Source: Gossypium raimondii (Eukaryota > Streptophyta > Magnoliopsida > Malvales > Malvaceae). From it: 64,000 nucleotides of DNA. The notes below the pieces were generated by a model. That model worked only from the letters and a program-made list of their open reading frames with translations, was not told the DNA's origin and did not search any database. Both the position numbers and the translations under genes were made by a program. The first letter of the stretch is position 1; the number at the start of each line of letters is the position of its first letter. Shown one piece after another: positions 12,577 to 25,927 of the stretch. Location of the stretch: NCBI RefSeq assembly GCF_025698545.1, contig NC_068569.1, positions 4,526,001-4,590,000 on the forward strand. The letters are read 5' to 3'.

Positions 12577-15500
12577 TCATTTCAAGTGTTCAGACTTCTT
12601 TGTCGGAGTACTAACTTTCAGCTTCTCATTATCTGCCTCTTTCTGTGCTTTCTTCTTTTCCAATTCAAGCTGCTTGCAGTTTTCCTCGTGTGCTCGGACA
12701 AACATCCTCACAAAATTGAGCAGAGTGGACACAACTATAGGAAAAGTTGAGAGTAAATTAGCAACACTCAAAACGTAAAGCAGATCTGCGGCTGAGATTT
12801 ACATGGGTGCATGTTGGCTAATAGTAGTGCAAAGCATTCAAAGTCGAGCTATACATGCACATAAACAGATGTGCAAATGCCATCAAATCACTTAGAACTA
12901 ATATATTAGCATAAATGCTAGCTATAATATGAAATTCAAAGCAACTTTCAATGATGTGTTCACCGCAGTGAATTGAAAAACAATAGCATTCTCAATTCCA
13001 TTCTGATGCAAAAGCTTCCACCATATACTAGATCAGGGTCACTTTCACCATATGGGACAGCATCCCTCATACTATTGCTATTGAGGGTCAACAGAAATTT
13101 TTTTACAATAAAGAAAATGAACAAGGCACAGATGACTTCAGACTAATTAGACCATAAAATTTTCATTATGCCAGGCTTCAAGAACCCAACCCTCAGTCTT
13201 ACCCCAACTTCACTAAATCAAAAAGAACTGCAACAAAATGTTAATGAATCAGTTCTTTTAAACTTTATGGTCCTAGATTGTTACAGCGTAATCAGTAAGC
13301 ATTAAACAAACATGTTAAGACCAACAACTATACCTTGCTCAAATGGGCACCGTGCCGGATCTTCTCCAAAATAAAGAGCCAAGGCATCTGCATTTCTACC
13401 CTGAAACATCCAATTTAGAAATGCTAATGAGATAGCTATGTAGCCTGTACACTTAAGAAGTCAGAATAAAAAACTCAATATAATACATACCACACTAGAA
13501 TAAAGCAAAGCCAAAGACCTGACTTCACTTTCAGCAAAACCAAGGAACTCCTTTAAAGTCTGAATATATAAATAAATAAATAAAAGCATTATTGTTAGTC
13601 AAACAATATGGAATAAGAAAAACAAGTAGAAAGGATGGGGTTTAGAGTTTATAGCTTAGGGTTTATGGTTTATGGTTTATGGTGTCCCCTAACGGAGATG
13701 CATCCATTACCAGCAGAAACCGAAGCAACACATAAATGTGCAGAAACCCCATTAATGTGCAAAACAACTAGTTGATATATAAGAATTACCCAACAAAATG
13801 TTTCAGACACTGGACCATCATTTTCTGAGGCAGTCAGTTCTTGTACAACTTTCTCCAATCCTTTACTAATGGCTTGCATTTCCTCTGCTAAACATTTCAA
13901 TTGTATCTGCGTGGCAATCAATAATTTTACCTAGCAGCATATGACAAACACTAAGCAAATTAAGTATGACCTCAAAAGGCCATAAAAAATTTTACCTTCG
14001 TTGAAGCTTCCAAAGTTACAAGGTCTTTTGGAAATTCTAGTAATTCTGGCGACTTTTCATTCAGGACCTAAACAGTAATGAAGTAATGGGAGGCTTATGA
14101 AATGGTAGAGGCCATTAGCAGCAAGTATAAATAATATTTTCATACAGAATATGTTATTGGTTGAAATGGTAATAAATGCAATATAAGCAGTTAAATTAAA
14201 CAGGTCCTTAACCCAAATTCTTTGTTTTTAGGAAAAAGAAATGAACATAATAAAATCTCTAGTAAATTTGAAACATGCATGCAAAACTAATGACAATGAA
14301 ACTATGATGAACTGATGTCTGCATATTCCTTACAAAGTGTAGAATGGTCTTAAAAACAAATACAGAAGTGTTCCCCCTAGAAACATAAGTGTAGAAATGC
14401 AAGAATATGTTATTCAGGCAAGTTTAACAACAAACATCAGTATCAGGGAAAGTAAGAAGGGCAAATGATCTTTTACCTTGCAAAGATAATGCATGAGAGT
14501 CATCTTGTTGTTCCGAGCTCGTGTCTCAGTGAGTTTCAGGAGACTATCCAATCGAAAACCAACAGCAGAACCTGAGGGAAGAAAGAAACCATCAAGTACT
14601 GAAATCTTCAGAGTAAATTGATGCTTAAGATTGTAAAGAACTGCCATCTTAGGAGAAGAAGTTACAGTACTGATAATAGCACTCGAAGATACGGTTAACA
14701 GAACAAAGTTATCAAATTAGAGTCACCAGAAACTGATTTAGATCCAGGGCATTTGGTATGATAGAAAGTGAGAATTTTCCATGAAAGTAAAAATAAATTA
14801 TTAGACAAAATTATCCTTCTTTTATTTTGATTTAGGGTATTATTTTGTTCATGGTATTAACTTTTTTCCTTTTTTTTCTATTCTGAAATAATTTTGTTTT
14901 TATCTAATTATTATATTGTGATTTTTTAATAATTATTAACTAATGCATTTTTTTCTTAAACATATTTTACTTATGTTTCCTCTCGTGTATACACAATTTT
15001 ATTTTCAATTAAAATTACAATTTTAAAAATTACCAATTAACATATCATTAAATATGTAATGCAAGAATATTTTCATAAATCTAACCTTCCCCACGATCAC
15101 ATTCCATTGGAATCATAAGTTGAAAAATCACAGGATTATTGGATAGACATGATACATAGCAGTAATCAGCTACAGGATTGTGTTAAACATTTAGGGTCAA
15201 TTAACAATAATGAAATGGTGACAGAGACAATTAATTCAAGTAGAACAACAGAAGGCAAGGAGATTGACCTTTGTTTCCCATTGACAAATATATCTCACCA
15301 TAATGAAACAGAAAAAGAAGACTGCAATAAGATAGTAATAGAAACTACCACATCAACAAAATCACTCACCCCTTGCAGTGCCCTTGTTCAATGCATTTCC
15401 CAGATAAAGAATAGTTTGCATGATCCTTTTCAATTTGACCGAATTCCTCACCTGATGAATGTGTTGGTGAAATGGTACCAATGACAAATTGTTCAGTAAA

Positions 15501-18500
15501 AAAAATCTTTTGAAAAAGCTAATTTATGTAAAAAAGAGAAATTAACTTGCCTCTTCAGCTGTAGAGTTTATGATATTCAAACCATTTCTAAGGTCAGAAA
15601 CCTGGAAAGATGCAAAATTTACCAATTAGGTGACAACAACAGAAAGCATCTGATACCAATTTGATAACACAGTTTCTCCTCATACCTGGGAAGAAAATTG
15701 TATCTTGAATAAGAAAACTCTTAGCTTTGACTCTACTCGTGGCACTTTTATCAACTCTAGGAAAAACTGTCACCAAATACAAGGCAGGTAATCAAATATA
15801 ATGCTTGTTTTCTTCTTAGAAGGATATAATGTTTGTTAAAAACACGTGTATAACACAAAAGTTACTACACTGACTTGTTCACATTTTCCCAACTTCTCCT
15901 TATCTCCATTATAACCCTGAAAATAAGAACATGATCATCACTTAAAACATGATTTTTTGCGTAACATGCCAAATGATGTCATCAACTCAAATGGTTATGA
16001 ACAGTAACAGCACAGAATAAGCATATTTTTTCAACACCTTGAGTAATTCAGTCTCTTCTTTAGTAGGACAAAACTTAATAAGGTTCTCAAGCTGATCGGA
16101 ATCTAGTGTTGTATCATCCAAGGTAAGTACCGAACTCTGCAAGATAGTGGCAGCAAAATAAAAATGTAAAAGATCAATTTAAGAATATTTCAGGGGCAAC
16201 AATTTGTAAATTGACATATGGAATGTAACATTAAGTACAATTAGGGTAGTCATGTGGCAAGGAAATGAAGTAACTAAAAAAAAAAAAATCAAAGCCCAAC
16301 ATGTAACAGTGTATGAATACATGATATTTGTCGCTTGTAAATAGAACTATAACTGAGAATCTAAACTACTAAGAGAAATACCATATAGTTTATCTTACCG
16401 TCAAATCAGGCAAAGGAATTTTGACTTTTGTGAGCATGATTTCACAATTATATGCCCGCCTAAGCTCAATCTGCAAATCAATGAATTTCATGTGTGATAG
16501 CAAATACAGATTAGATGCTCCAAGTGTGGAACTGTAGACAGGTTTAAATACATGAAAAAACTCCAGGTTTGTACATAACCCATGAGGGATTTCAACATGT
16601 TGAGAAAGAAAATTAGCATACTAATTACCAGCTGGACTTTCTCAGGTTTACGGCCTGAAGCACCTCGATTTGATTTCCCATCCCTGCTAGCATTATCTGA
16701 ATTAGGTGCGGCTGCAGAGAAAAGACTCTCAAGTTCTGACATGTCAATTTCCGGAGCCCTAGCACAGATTTAAAAAAAAAAATGAACCATAATATATCTC
16801 CATAGAATTATATGAACTAAAATGGTTCAGTGACAAATATGTACTTGGAAGCTTCTTCAGGTTTTTGTGCCTCAGCCCATAAGCTTCCTTGCATCGCCCT
16901 CGTCAACTTCAACCAATGATATGGCTTCAAGTTGTTTTTTCTAGGTTGAGCCAGACTTTTAGGACCTATGCGTGATATGCCCCGTCCCTTCAAATTCAAA
17001 GGAGCAGCAGAAGGTTGTCCTGGAATTGAAGGTATATTGCCATTGCTTACTGAATGTAACTGTGGAGAGGTGTCACCTGCTTTAGATAATCCTTTGGCAC
17101 AAGGAGCTGGAGGAGGTGGCACAGGTGGAACATGAGCAGAGTTATTTGGTGAAGGACCCTTCGCAGCAAGACTAGGAGGAGGAGGAGGTGATGGCCGTGG
17201 CACTGAGGATTTACTAGTAGGATCTGAGATAGATCCAGACTGTGGGGGAGGTGCAGGTGGTGGAGGAGGTCCAGATGTCCGAATCTGTGGTGAACATGAA
17301 TTGGGGCAGGTGGTTGAGGAAGCCACGTTAGGGAGTGGTGGAGGAGGAGGGGGAGCTGAAGATGAATTCTTTACGGTAAAAGATGGAGATATAGCTGAGA
17401 AAGGAGGGAGTGGGGGAGGGGGAGGGGGAGGGGGAGCTGAAAACGAATTCTTTACAGAAGAAGATGGAGATGTAGCTGAGGATGGAGGGAGTGGTGGTGG
17501 GGGAGGGGGAGACCGGAACAAGTTCTCGACTTTGGGAGCTAAAGATGCACTCGAGGAGGGAGGAAGAGATTGAAGTGAATTCTTAACCAAGGGAGATGGA
17601 GATTCCCTAGAAAAGGAATGTAGAGGAGGGGGAGGATGGGGGGGAGACTGGAATGAACTCTTCACTGAAGGAGGAGATACCTCCAGAGAAGGAGGGGGTT
17701 GATAAGCAGGAGATGCTCCTGAAAAAGAGGGCAATGGAGGAGGAGGAGGAGGAACAAATGATGACTGACCAGGTGAAGCAATTGCACGAGTAAGTTGCAG
17801 ATGCTTAGGTGTATTTGATAAATGACTTGAAACTGATGAGGAAGATAAAGATGATGCCACAGGATGACTGTGATCTTCACTTTCAGATGCATCATGATCA
17901 TGCAATAGAGCTGTAATGCCAAGAGCTGAAGGTGGACTACGGTATCTTGATATTGGAGCAGGTGAACCTGGCAAGGAATTGCAATATGAAACTGGAGAAG
18001 AGATTGAAGACTGAGGTCCTCGCTGGGATATAATCTTAGGTTGTGCAGGCCTTTGCACGGCAACCTGAAGTTCTTGGGGTTCAGTTTTCTTTCTGATTGA
18101 ATTTACATCCAGGACAGGAGTGAAAGTCGATGTAGATTGTGCAGGTTGTTGTGAAGAAACTTGAATTTCTTGAATTTCAACATTCCTTCTACTTGGATTG
18201 GTAAGTTCTGCTTCTTGAAGAGCAACTTGAAGTTCTTGTGATTCGGTTTTCCCTTCAGTTGAGCTTGAATCTGAAGAAGGCACAGCAGAGGGTGAATGCT
18301 GTGTAGCCATTTGAGGAGCAACCTGGATTTCTTCTGGTTCAAACTTCGTTCTAGTTGAATTTGCATCTGATGATTGAAAAGAGCATATAGATTGTTTCTC
18401 CAAAGCATCGGACGTTGGACTTGTAGTAACGTGTTCTGGTGCCTCCGAGTTAGATTTCTCCTCGACTTTATCATCATGCAAGACACTGGCTATTTCCTTA

Positions 18501-20558
18501 CTCTTGGGACAACCTGTCTTCAAATTTTCTTGTAGCATATTTGCTACATCTGTATAATCAACTCTGCTGAAAATTTCTTGAACTTTAGCAAAATCATCAA
18601 TGGAAAGGCCATTTTTCTCCTCAATATCCGGAAAATCAATTGAAATGGCAGAAGGTGCAACATCTATATCTGAGAAAATGACCTTCATCCATGCATGAAA
18701 GAATAACTATTCAGAATCACAATAAAACAACACACAACAGATTTGGCCCAAAAGAAATAAAAAAACACAAGACAGAAAAGTAAGGAAAAAAGAAGATATT
18801 ATATATAATTACGTACCTCTGCACTGAAGTCCTTTGGAAATTGGTCCTTAGTATTCCATAAGATGTCAATTTCATCACGGTTAAGCATCAAAATGTTTGA
18901 TCTTATAAAGGCTGTATTGAACATGATCCTGAACACCATTAATTCCCGCTCCAGATTGCTATCCAGACTAATACATTCAAGCACAACATCACCCACAACA
19001 TGGCAACGGATGTTGATTTTAACTAGTTCACAGTCCGCCTGCAAGAATAAGTGAAGAATATATATTAAATAATTATGACTTAGATAAGAGTGAATTCATT
19101 TTTGAAGTAAAAAGCAAAATAAGTCACATTGTTAATGGTGATTTCGAAACAAAAGAAATCAAGAATAAGCTTCCTTTCAGGAAAAAAAAAAACTAAAACA
19201 GAGAATGAGATAAAAAAAGAAGTTACTACAGAGATCAATGAACTGGACTCACTTGCTTGTAATACTGAACAAATTTACTATTCTTCGGCGTAGAGAACAG
19301 AACTTTGGGGGTCCTATCAGCAGCCATAAAAGGATCCTGTCCATATATCCTAAATATCAGACGGCAGCCCCCCTCACCATCCATATTAGGAATACATCTT
19401 AGAATAATACAGTCCAATGTAAGTGCCTTATCTGATGGAGGCCATTCTGAGCCCACATTTCTCCGAGAGACATACTGGAGGTACCTTAGTTGGGAGGGTA
19501 GTGGATTCAGGGGAGATGTCAAATGCAAAAGCTCACGAGGTGCTTGCTTATAGATCATTTCTAATGTTTTCTGCTCCCCGGAATACTGCTTTCGATATAG
19601 TAAAAGAGCAGTAAGCATAAACGCCAAAACTGGCAACCCACCTCGTTCACTATGCATTAAGATTATATTTTGTTGCCCGAGTGAGAACCAGTTTTCACTT
19701 GATTTCAGGAAATGATGGATCAGCTCCGTCGTGAGTAATGGGCAACCTTCATATTGACGAGGATAGTCCATTACAGTCATATCGTACTCGGACAATATGC
19801 TAGCAATTTGACTTTGGTACTCTCCTTCTCGGAAGTTGAACACCATGAATGAAGCATCAGTAAAATGATCACGGAGTTTACACACTATGTTTTCGATGTA
19901 GACTCTATATTCCTTTTCTTCCCGTATGTCCGTGGAAAAGCAGCAATCAAAAACTACAAATGCATACAACAGCACATTGGTTATTAACAATACAATAATA
20001 CTTTCCAGAGATAGACAGAGAGCGAGTGGTATAAACATTTCAAAACCTTTAAAGAGGGCAAAGAGTTAAAAATTATGACTAAATGCATACATCAAATCGA
20101 AACTAGGACCATAAATAACAGCAAATAAACGAGTAATAAGGAATGTCGACCCTAAGCCATTAGCTTATTTTTGCATATATGCTACTGGCTCAAAGGATGA
20201 ATTCTTACAACTAATGCCCGCAGCAGAAATTAGATCAAGGCTCCAACTGCTAAAACACTTTCCCTTTTTGTTTTGTTATTTCTTTTTAGCACACAAGCAA
20301 TGGGAAGTATTGACGAGCTGTTCTGTACATTAAAAATACACTAATATGGCGATTTAAGCCAGAAAATACTTGGAACTAAAAATGTCCAAATTAGTAAATA
20401 GGTCCTTTTTTCTAATCCCATTATTGTTTAACATTCATGGAAGCAAATAGATTTTTTTTAAAAAGCAAAAACAAAAAAAGCGTACCGTAAACCCTTTCAG
20501 AGATCTCCAAAAGTCCATCAGGCGGCTTTCTAAAAAAGAGCTTCCTAAACAACCCCAT
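12577..20558 (-). CDS. FH18: Class II formin (FH18/FH13/FH20-like), actin nucleator
   Basis: Actin-nucleating and barbed-end-binding protein of cytosol and cortex. Seventeen exons join in frame to 1322 residues. From the 5' end: 20558-20486, 19953-19253, 19038-18817, 18682-16845, 16758-16629, 16470-16399, 16136-16038, 15916-15875, 15766-15686, 15601-15551, 15451-15370, 14571-14477, 14067-13996, 13906-13790, 13559-13491, 13400-13334, 12734-12577. Residues 1-335 form the PTEN-phosphatase-like and C2 region of class II plant formins (GLFRKLFFRKPPDGLLEI, YDMTVMDYPRQYEGCPLL). A long linker is followed by a proline-rich FH1 (about 640-860) and a complete FH2 (about 890-1300; KPYHWLKLTRA, APEIDMSELESLF, GTARG). 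The PTEN loop reads HSERGGLP, lacking the cysteine and arginine needed for catalysis. The intron at 15452-15550 uses a GC donor. The FH18 assignment rests partly on synteny with At2g25050. Confidence 0.93.
13656..13684 (+). repeat. Telomere-like short repeats in a formin intron
   Basis: TTAGGGTTTATGGTTTATGG continues as a third TTTATGG unit, inside the intron between formin exons 14 and 15. One unit contains the plant telomere word TAGGGTTT; the others differ by one base. Confidence 0.5.
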
Positions 20559-23390
20559 TGTGGTTTCAAGATCTGTCAACAATCAGCTTAGCCCAGAAGG
20601 ACAGATACGCACATTTTGAGCTAATATAGAGAGAAGAAGAAGGAGAAGCTGAAGGGTCCAAATGATTGTATTGGCACTGCGTAGAGCAATGGGGAGATTG
20701 CCGGGTTTTGAAGCAACGAGTTTTTAGGGAAGTGTCCCAGAAACTTAGCTTTCAATCAAGATTCAAGAAACGATATGAGACAATGACTTTAGGTTTAGGA
20801 CAGAATATTCCGACAATGTTTTGTCAAGGCAGACAAAGATTTGGTCTTTGGAGAGTCCTTTTTTTTTATTTTTTTTTTCTAGTACTATGAATGAAGCAAA
20901 AAAATAAAAGAAAAAAAAAAGAACACCAAAAGAAAGAAACAAAATAAGTGAGAATCTAAGAATACAACCAAAAGATCTCAGCTTTGTCTCTATTTTTCCA
21001 TCATTTTTCTGTTTGTTTGTTTGGTAATTGTTAATGAATAGCAACAAAAAGAAAAAGAAAAAACCCATTAACCATCGGACCCAGTTTCATTTATCTTCCC
21101 ATTAGTTTCCATGTTCACGGTTTCTTTTGTTTTTGTAATTTCCTTCTATGATATACCATTTAATAATACTCACCAGCACGTCCGTTTCACCCATTGTACG
21201 TTTTTCTGCTCCGAAATACTTTATCCAAATTATGGATTTAAAAAAAAAAAACAAAATTAAAGTAATTTAAATCAATTAGTTTTAAAAACAAAATTATTGT
21301 AATTAAAATCATAGGACTCATGGAACCTTCACCTTCAGTTATCAGTTCTGTTTTTTTTTTTTTCTTTGTAATTTGATAATACCAAACCAAAAAAAAAAAA
21401 TCTTGTAAGAAAAACAACTACTATTTTAATTATTGGGGTAATCTCTAAAGACGCACTTTATTCATGTACTTAACGACTCAAAAGATGTCTTTTAGTGGGC
21501 CTAACATGGCTCTCAAAATCAAATCAGTGTGAGTTTTTATGGTATTTAATAAAAGGAAAGGTCCTTTGATGGGAAATTTAAAGGAAAAAGGATTCATGGC
21601 CCACTAAATCTTAGGTTAATATTTGGATTATGAATAGAGTTTTTTTTTATTTTATAATTAGTATTAAAAAATAATATATTTTATTATATCTCTATAGTTA
21701 ATTTTTAATTTTATTTATAAAATCTAAAACTTCATTAATATTAATATACTAAATATTTTTCCATAAATCTCACCTATAACAATGGATGGATGACAAATTA
21801 GTTTATCATAACAATACAGTGGGTCAGTGTTACTTTCATGAGTTGGCTAGTAATAATAATTTGTTTTTTAAAGATAATTGCATTATTATTAACAATAAAG
21901 TTTATACTAAATATAATAATTAATGGTTATTTTCTGTGAATTCGATCGAAAATATTAATTTGTCTAATATAATAATTTTAAAGAGTGATTTTAAGTCATT
22001 TATTAGGAAAATCCTTCTAATTTATTATATCATTTTATCAATGATCACCAGCCATTTTAGAAGAATAAGACATCATGCAAGAAATTGTATCACGTAATAT
22101 TAAAGGATAAATTTTATGTTAAAAACATCAAAAAAATTTTGAGAATGGGGAAATGTTCATAATTCGAATTTTAGTAGATTTTTTATTAAAAATATATTAC
22201 AATTTAAGAATAAAGTAAAATTATAAAGATTAAAATTCAAAATATAAATGACAAGGAAAAAAAAAACAAATATGGCTCCATTTGTCATTACCCATTGGGA
22301 TATCCATTCGTCATTACCGATAGCGATAATAAGGGAATGGGGTGAGAATAGATAATGTTAAATCTATTGTTGCACTTTGTTCCACTATTATCACCTTTAT
22401 AGATGTAGAATGCATTCATTCCCGACCCACATCACTAAACTTTTGCTAGTTATCTTTAATTCTTTCAATATTTTTAAAATCAAGTAAGTATTTAAATATA
22501 TTCCTTTAAATATATATATTTAAACATAAAATATATTATTTTTTCGTATTACATTTTACACTTTTAATAGTTTATATATATAAAGACAAAATGATAATTT
22601 TGTCATCCCTAATTCTCCATCCTACTTTTGTTTTATTTATTTTTAACTTGTATATTGCTTTTCATAATTAAATAAAACTTCTTTTTGTTTCTCACATTAT
22701 ATTTTTCGAGAAGTGCATAAAATTACAAATTAATATTTAATATTTAATGTAATGATAGTGTAGAATTTTATATTTTGTCAGCAAATCAAATGATGTTACA
22801 TAATTTAATTTAATTTTAAATTTTTAAATGATGAAAAAACTCTAAATGAATAATCAATTTAACTTCTAATTATTGTTTTCTATAGGATATTGTTTTATCC
22901 ATTTATTGTATAATGATTTTTTAATCATTAAGTTTTTTATAGTATATAACATTATAGACAGTGTGATGCATAAAATATAAATTCAAATTATAAAAATAAA
23001 ATAATGATGAAAATTTTACGAATTTTAATTAGTATTTTTATGTTAATTTTAAGGCTCATATTTGGAGTTATGACTGTTTCTTCCAATGACGTATTTTTAA
23101 GATTGGAATCCTATTCTTCTCTTTAAAGTGTAATATATACCTTACTTCCAATTTATAATTTTATAACACAAATGGAACTACAAAGCCACTGGCAGTGGGC
23201 AGTGCCTACCAAAAAGCAGCAAAATTAGATTGGCATTGCATTGCAAGGAAACTCCACGTGGTTTCAAATTCAAGCTTGGATTCCAAGCATTCTCCTTTCA
23301 CTGATGTGTGTTACAATTTTACAAACTACCTTTGAGCATTTCTCACGCGTCAGTCTCCAACCACAACCACTGCTAACTCTATTTAAACCA
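20559..23390. other. Formin promoter side and AT-rich spacer
   Basis: The formin 5' UTR and promoter lie just right of 20558. Beyond that are poly(A)/poly(T) runs and AT-rich sequence with no coding signal. A patch at about 22270-22450 (CATTACCCATTGGGATATCC, then GGAATGGGGTGAGAATAG) resembles a decayed MITE, without borders I can define. Confidence 0.5.
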
Positions 23391-23397
23391 TGCCATA

Positions 23398-23777
23398 GGG
23401 AAGCAGCAGGTTTAGCTGTTGTGGCCCCTGATAACGAGGGACGTCGGATGGTTGCGGGCTGCTCTAATAGTTCCTACCCCCGGTACTTTAGCGGCAGAGG
23501 CCCATGCCATCTGATTGGCAGGAGAGCTAACAATGAGTGATCCGTGAGTTTGATTGCCTGAATTTGATCACGGCTTTGCAAGAATCAGTCGCAATACCTT
23601 GGGAGGTTGAGGCCATTATCCACTCAAATCGGCAAGACCTTTCCTTTTGTATTATTATATCTTTTGTGCATTCCGGCGTCACTGTAAGCAGATTGGGTGG
23701 CAAAAGCCCTACCGCCCTTGTAATCGGGTGGAATGTGCTCCCCGAAGTCTTGTTAGTCAAAAAAAAAAAAAAAAAAG
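23398..23777 (+). mobile_element. 5'-truncated LINE tail with poly(A), RNase H-like domain
   Basis: Fragments in different frames read AAGLAVVAPDNEGRRMV, TLAAEAHAI and VAIPWEVEAII, the order seen in the RNase H-like domain at the 3' end of plant L1 LINEs. The stretch is markedly richer in G+C than its surroundings and ends in an A run at 23759-23776, as expected for a retroposed copy. Frameshifts and stops show it is dead. I could not find a target-site duplication. Confidence 0.6.
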
Positions 23778-23890
23778 ATGAACTTTAGAATGGAAAATAT
23801 CCCGTCTTTAAAAGATCAACTTATAAGGCTTTCCTTCTTCGACACCTGTCCAAGGATTTTTTTCATTATAAAATAAATGATTAAATTTCA

Positions 23891-24469
23891 ATTATGGTCC
23901 CTTTATTTTATTTGATTACATAAAAATTATTAAATTTCAATTCTGATTCCTATACTACACTCAAATTTAAGATTTAATCTTCATACTTTATATATTTACA
24001 TAATTGGGTACCTCAATTCTGTCATCACACGTCCTTTTCTTTTCTTTTTCCTATAAGATACCGGTAAAATTTTAGTATTGATCACTCTACTTTTTAAAAT
24101 TTTAAGATTTAGTCTATATTTTAATTTGACATAATTTGGTCATCTACTTTATCAATGACATTAGTTGGTTTAAATAATTAGCATCCTTAACTATTACAGT
24201 TAAAATGTTGTTGTGAATATTTCTTAAAAACACCTTTTAACACATACAAAAAAATTTATTTCAAGATGATAAGTACACCTATCTAACACACACACAAAAT
24301 TTATTTCGGTATGATAAGTTTGGAATAAGTTTTTTTAAGAGAAACTTTGACCTAAACATCTTGATCGAAATAAACTATTTAAGCTAACTAAAAGTAGAAA
24401 AATCAAATTATGTCAAAATATAATATAAGTATTAAATCATAATTTTAAACACAATAAAGGGACCATAAT
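23891..24469. mobile_element. Foldback / MITE-like element with inverted ends
   Basis: The left end ATTATGGTCCCTTTATTTTA is mirrored by the right end ACAATAAAGGGACCATAAT, giving inverted repeats of about 20 bp around 0.5 kb of non-coding AT-rich sequence. This fits a non-autonomous DNA transposon. The superfamily cannot be told because no clean target duplication is visible. Confidence 0.5.
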
Positions 24470-24843
24470 CATAATTTGACTTACTACAATAATTTATGAT
24501 TTGATTTAATAAAAAGAATTTGACTTTTATATAAATATTTTAATTAACATAAAGATGATTACAATCATAGATAAATATATATTACAATTTTAATAAGCAT
24601 TTAATAAATAATTATGATATAATTATAATTAAAAATTGAACTAAACATTTTAGTTTTGATTAATAACCATACGGTGATGGAATTTAAATCTGAATTAAAT
24701 AGCATTACTAATAAAATTATATCTGTCTAGAACTAATGCCTCAAACTTAAGACAATCCGTAACCTAAAAATTTCAAATATCTCAATCACACGTATGGCAT
24801 GAGATAGACTTGATAAAATGTTGTTATCAAACTCTAATATATT

Positions 24844-25304
24844 AGGGTGTTTAAACGGTCGGTTCGATTAATATTTTAACTGAATTATTATTAATTGAAT
24901 TATTCAAAATGTAAAAATCTTTATCCGTTAATCGAATTGAAATATTTTGATTAATTTAGTGGGTTAATTAAATTAACCGAAATTTATATATTTTTGTCTT
25001 TCGATATAAAACATATAAAAATATATTGCTAATGTTCATTTTCTTTTATTTAATAGTTCAAACAACTTTAAATGGAGATTAAAACAATAAACAAGACATT
25101 GGAAACACTACTTAAGTTTTAAAAACAACAAATATTTTAGTTAATTGGTTAATTACCCGGTTTCGAATTGAATTAATCGGTAACTGAAATTCTAAAAAAT
25201 CATTAGCTCACCTCTGATCGAACTAAATTCAGCCACCGATCAATTAGCTGAATTAAATCGATTCGATCGATTAATTCGATTAAAACTAAACTATGAACAC
25301 CCCT
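24844..25304. mobile_element. MITE-like element with GGGTGTT termini
   Basis: It begins TAGGGTGTTTAAACGG and ends TGAACACCCCTA, inverted ends of about 12 bp with one or two mismatches. The interior repeats TTAATTCGATT-like words on both strands (ATTAATCGAATTGAA, TTAATTCGATTAAA), so it can fold on itself. Ends of the form GGGTGTTCA are common on small plant DNA elements. No coding capacity. Confidence 0.5.
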
Positions 25305-25927
25305 ACAACATACAATTCTTAAAATACATATATATATATATATACTAGTTTTTTAAAATTTTAAAAAAATAATTGTAGGTCAACTATCAATAAATTTGAA
25401 AAAATATAAAAAGCCATGAAATTAAAATATTTTAAATCCAACTATTCAAATTATTTTTTATAAATTGAGCCACATTTAATTATTATTTTTGAATAATTTA
25501 TTTTAGGCATATTCTCAACATTAAAAACAAACATAAATGTTTGTGTTTGATTATGGCCCCAGTAGCTGCATGATTGGAACCGAAATAAGGCCCAACTAAA
25601 GCCACAGCTTCCTCCATTTCCTAATTATATATTCTTAGCAATCGCCACTACCCATTATCCGCTCCTTTATTCTCGTCACTAATAAATTATTTCATCAATA
25701 ATTTTTTAATTTTTATAAATACATATTTTTCAAAAGTGAAACATATTATGTTATTTTAATTTAAAGCGATTTTAAATTTATTATAATTTTTATAAGAAAA
25801 GCCCAAAATCAAAAACTTTCCATTCCCTCCAAATCAGTCACCGTTCACTCTCTTTTACTTTGATTTTTATTTCCGCTGTCTCATTTCATTTTCTCCTTCT
25901 TCAGCCCAGAAAATTGATCTCAAGCCA

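Noticed and set aside
17301-17573. Glycine-rich plus-strand reading frame
   Set aside because: It is the reverse complement of the formin proline-rich FH1 exon.
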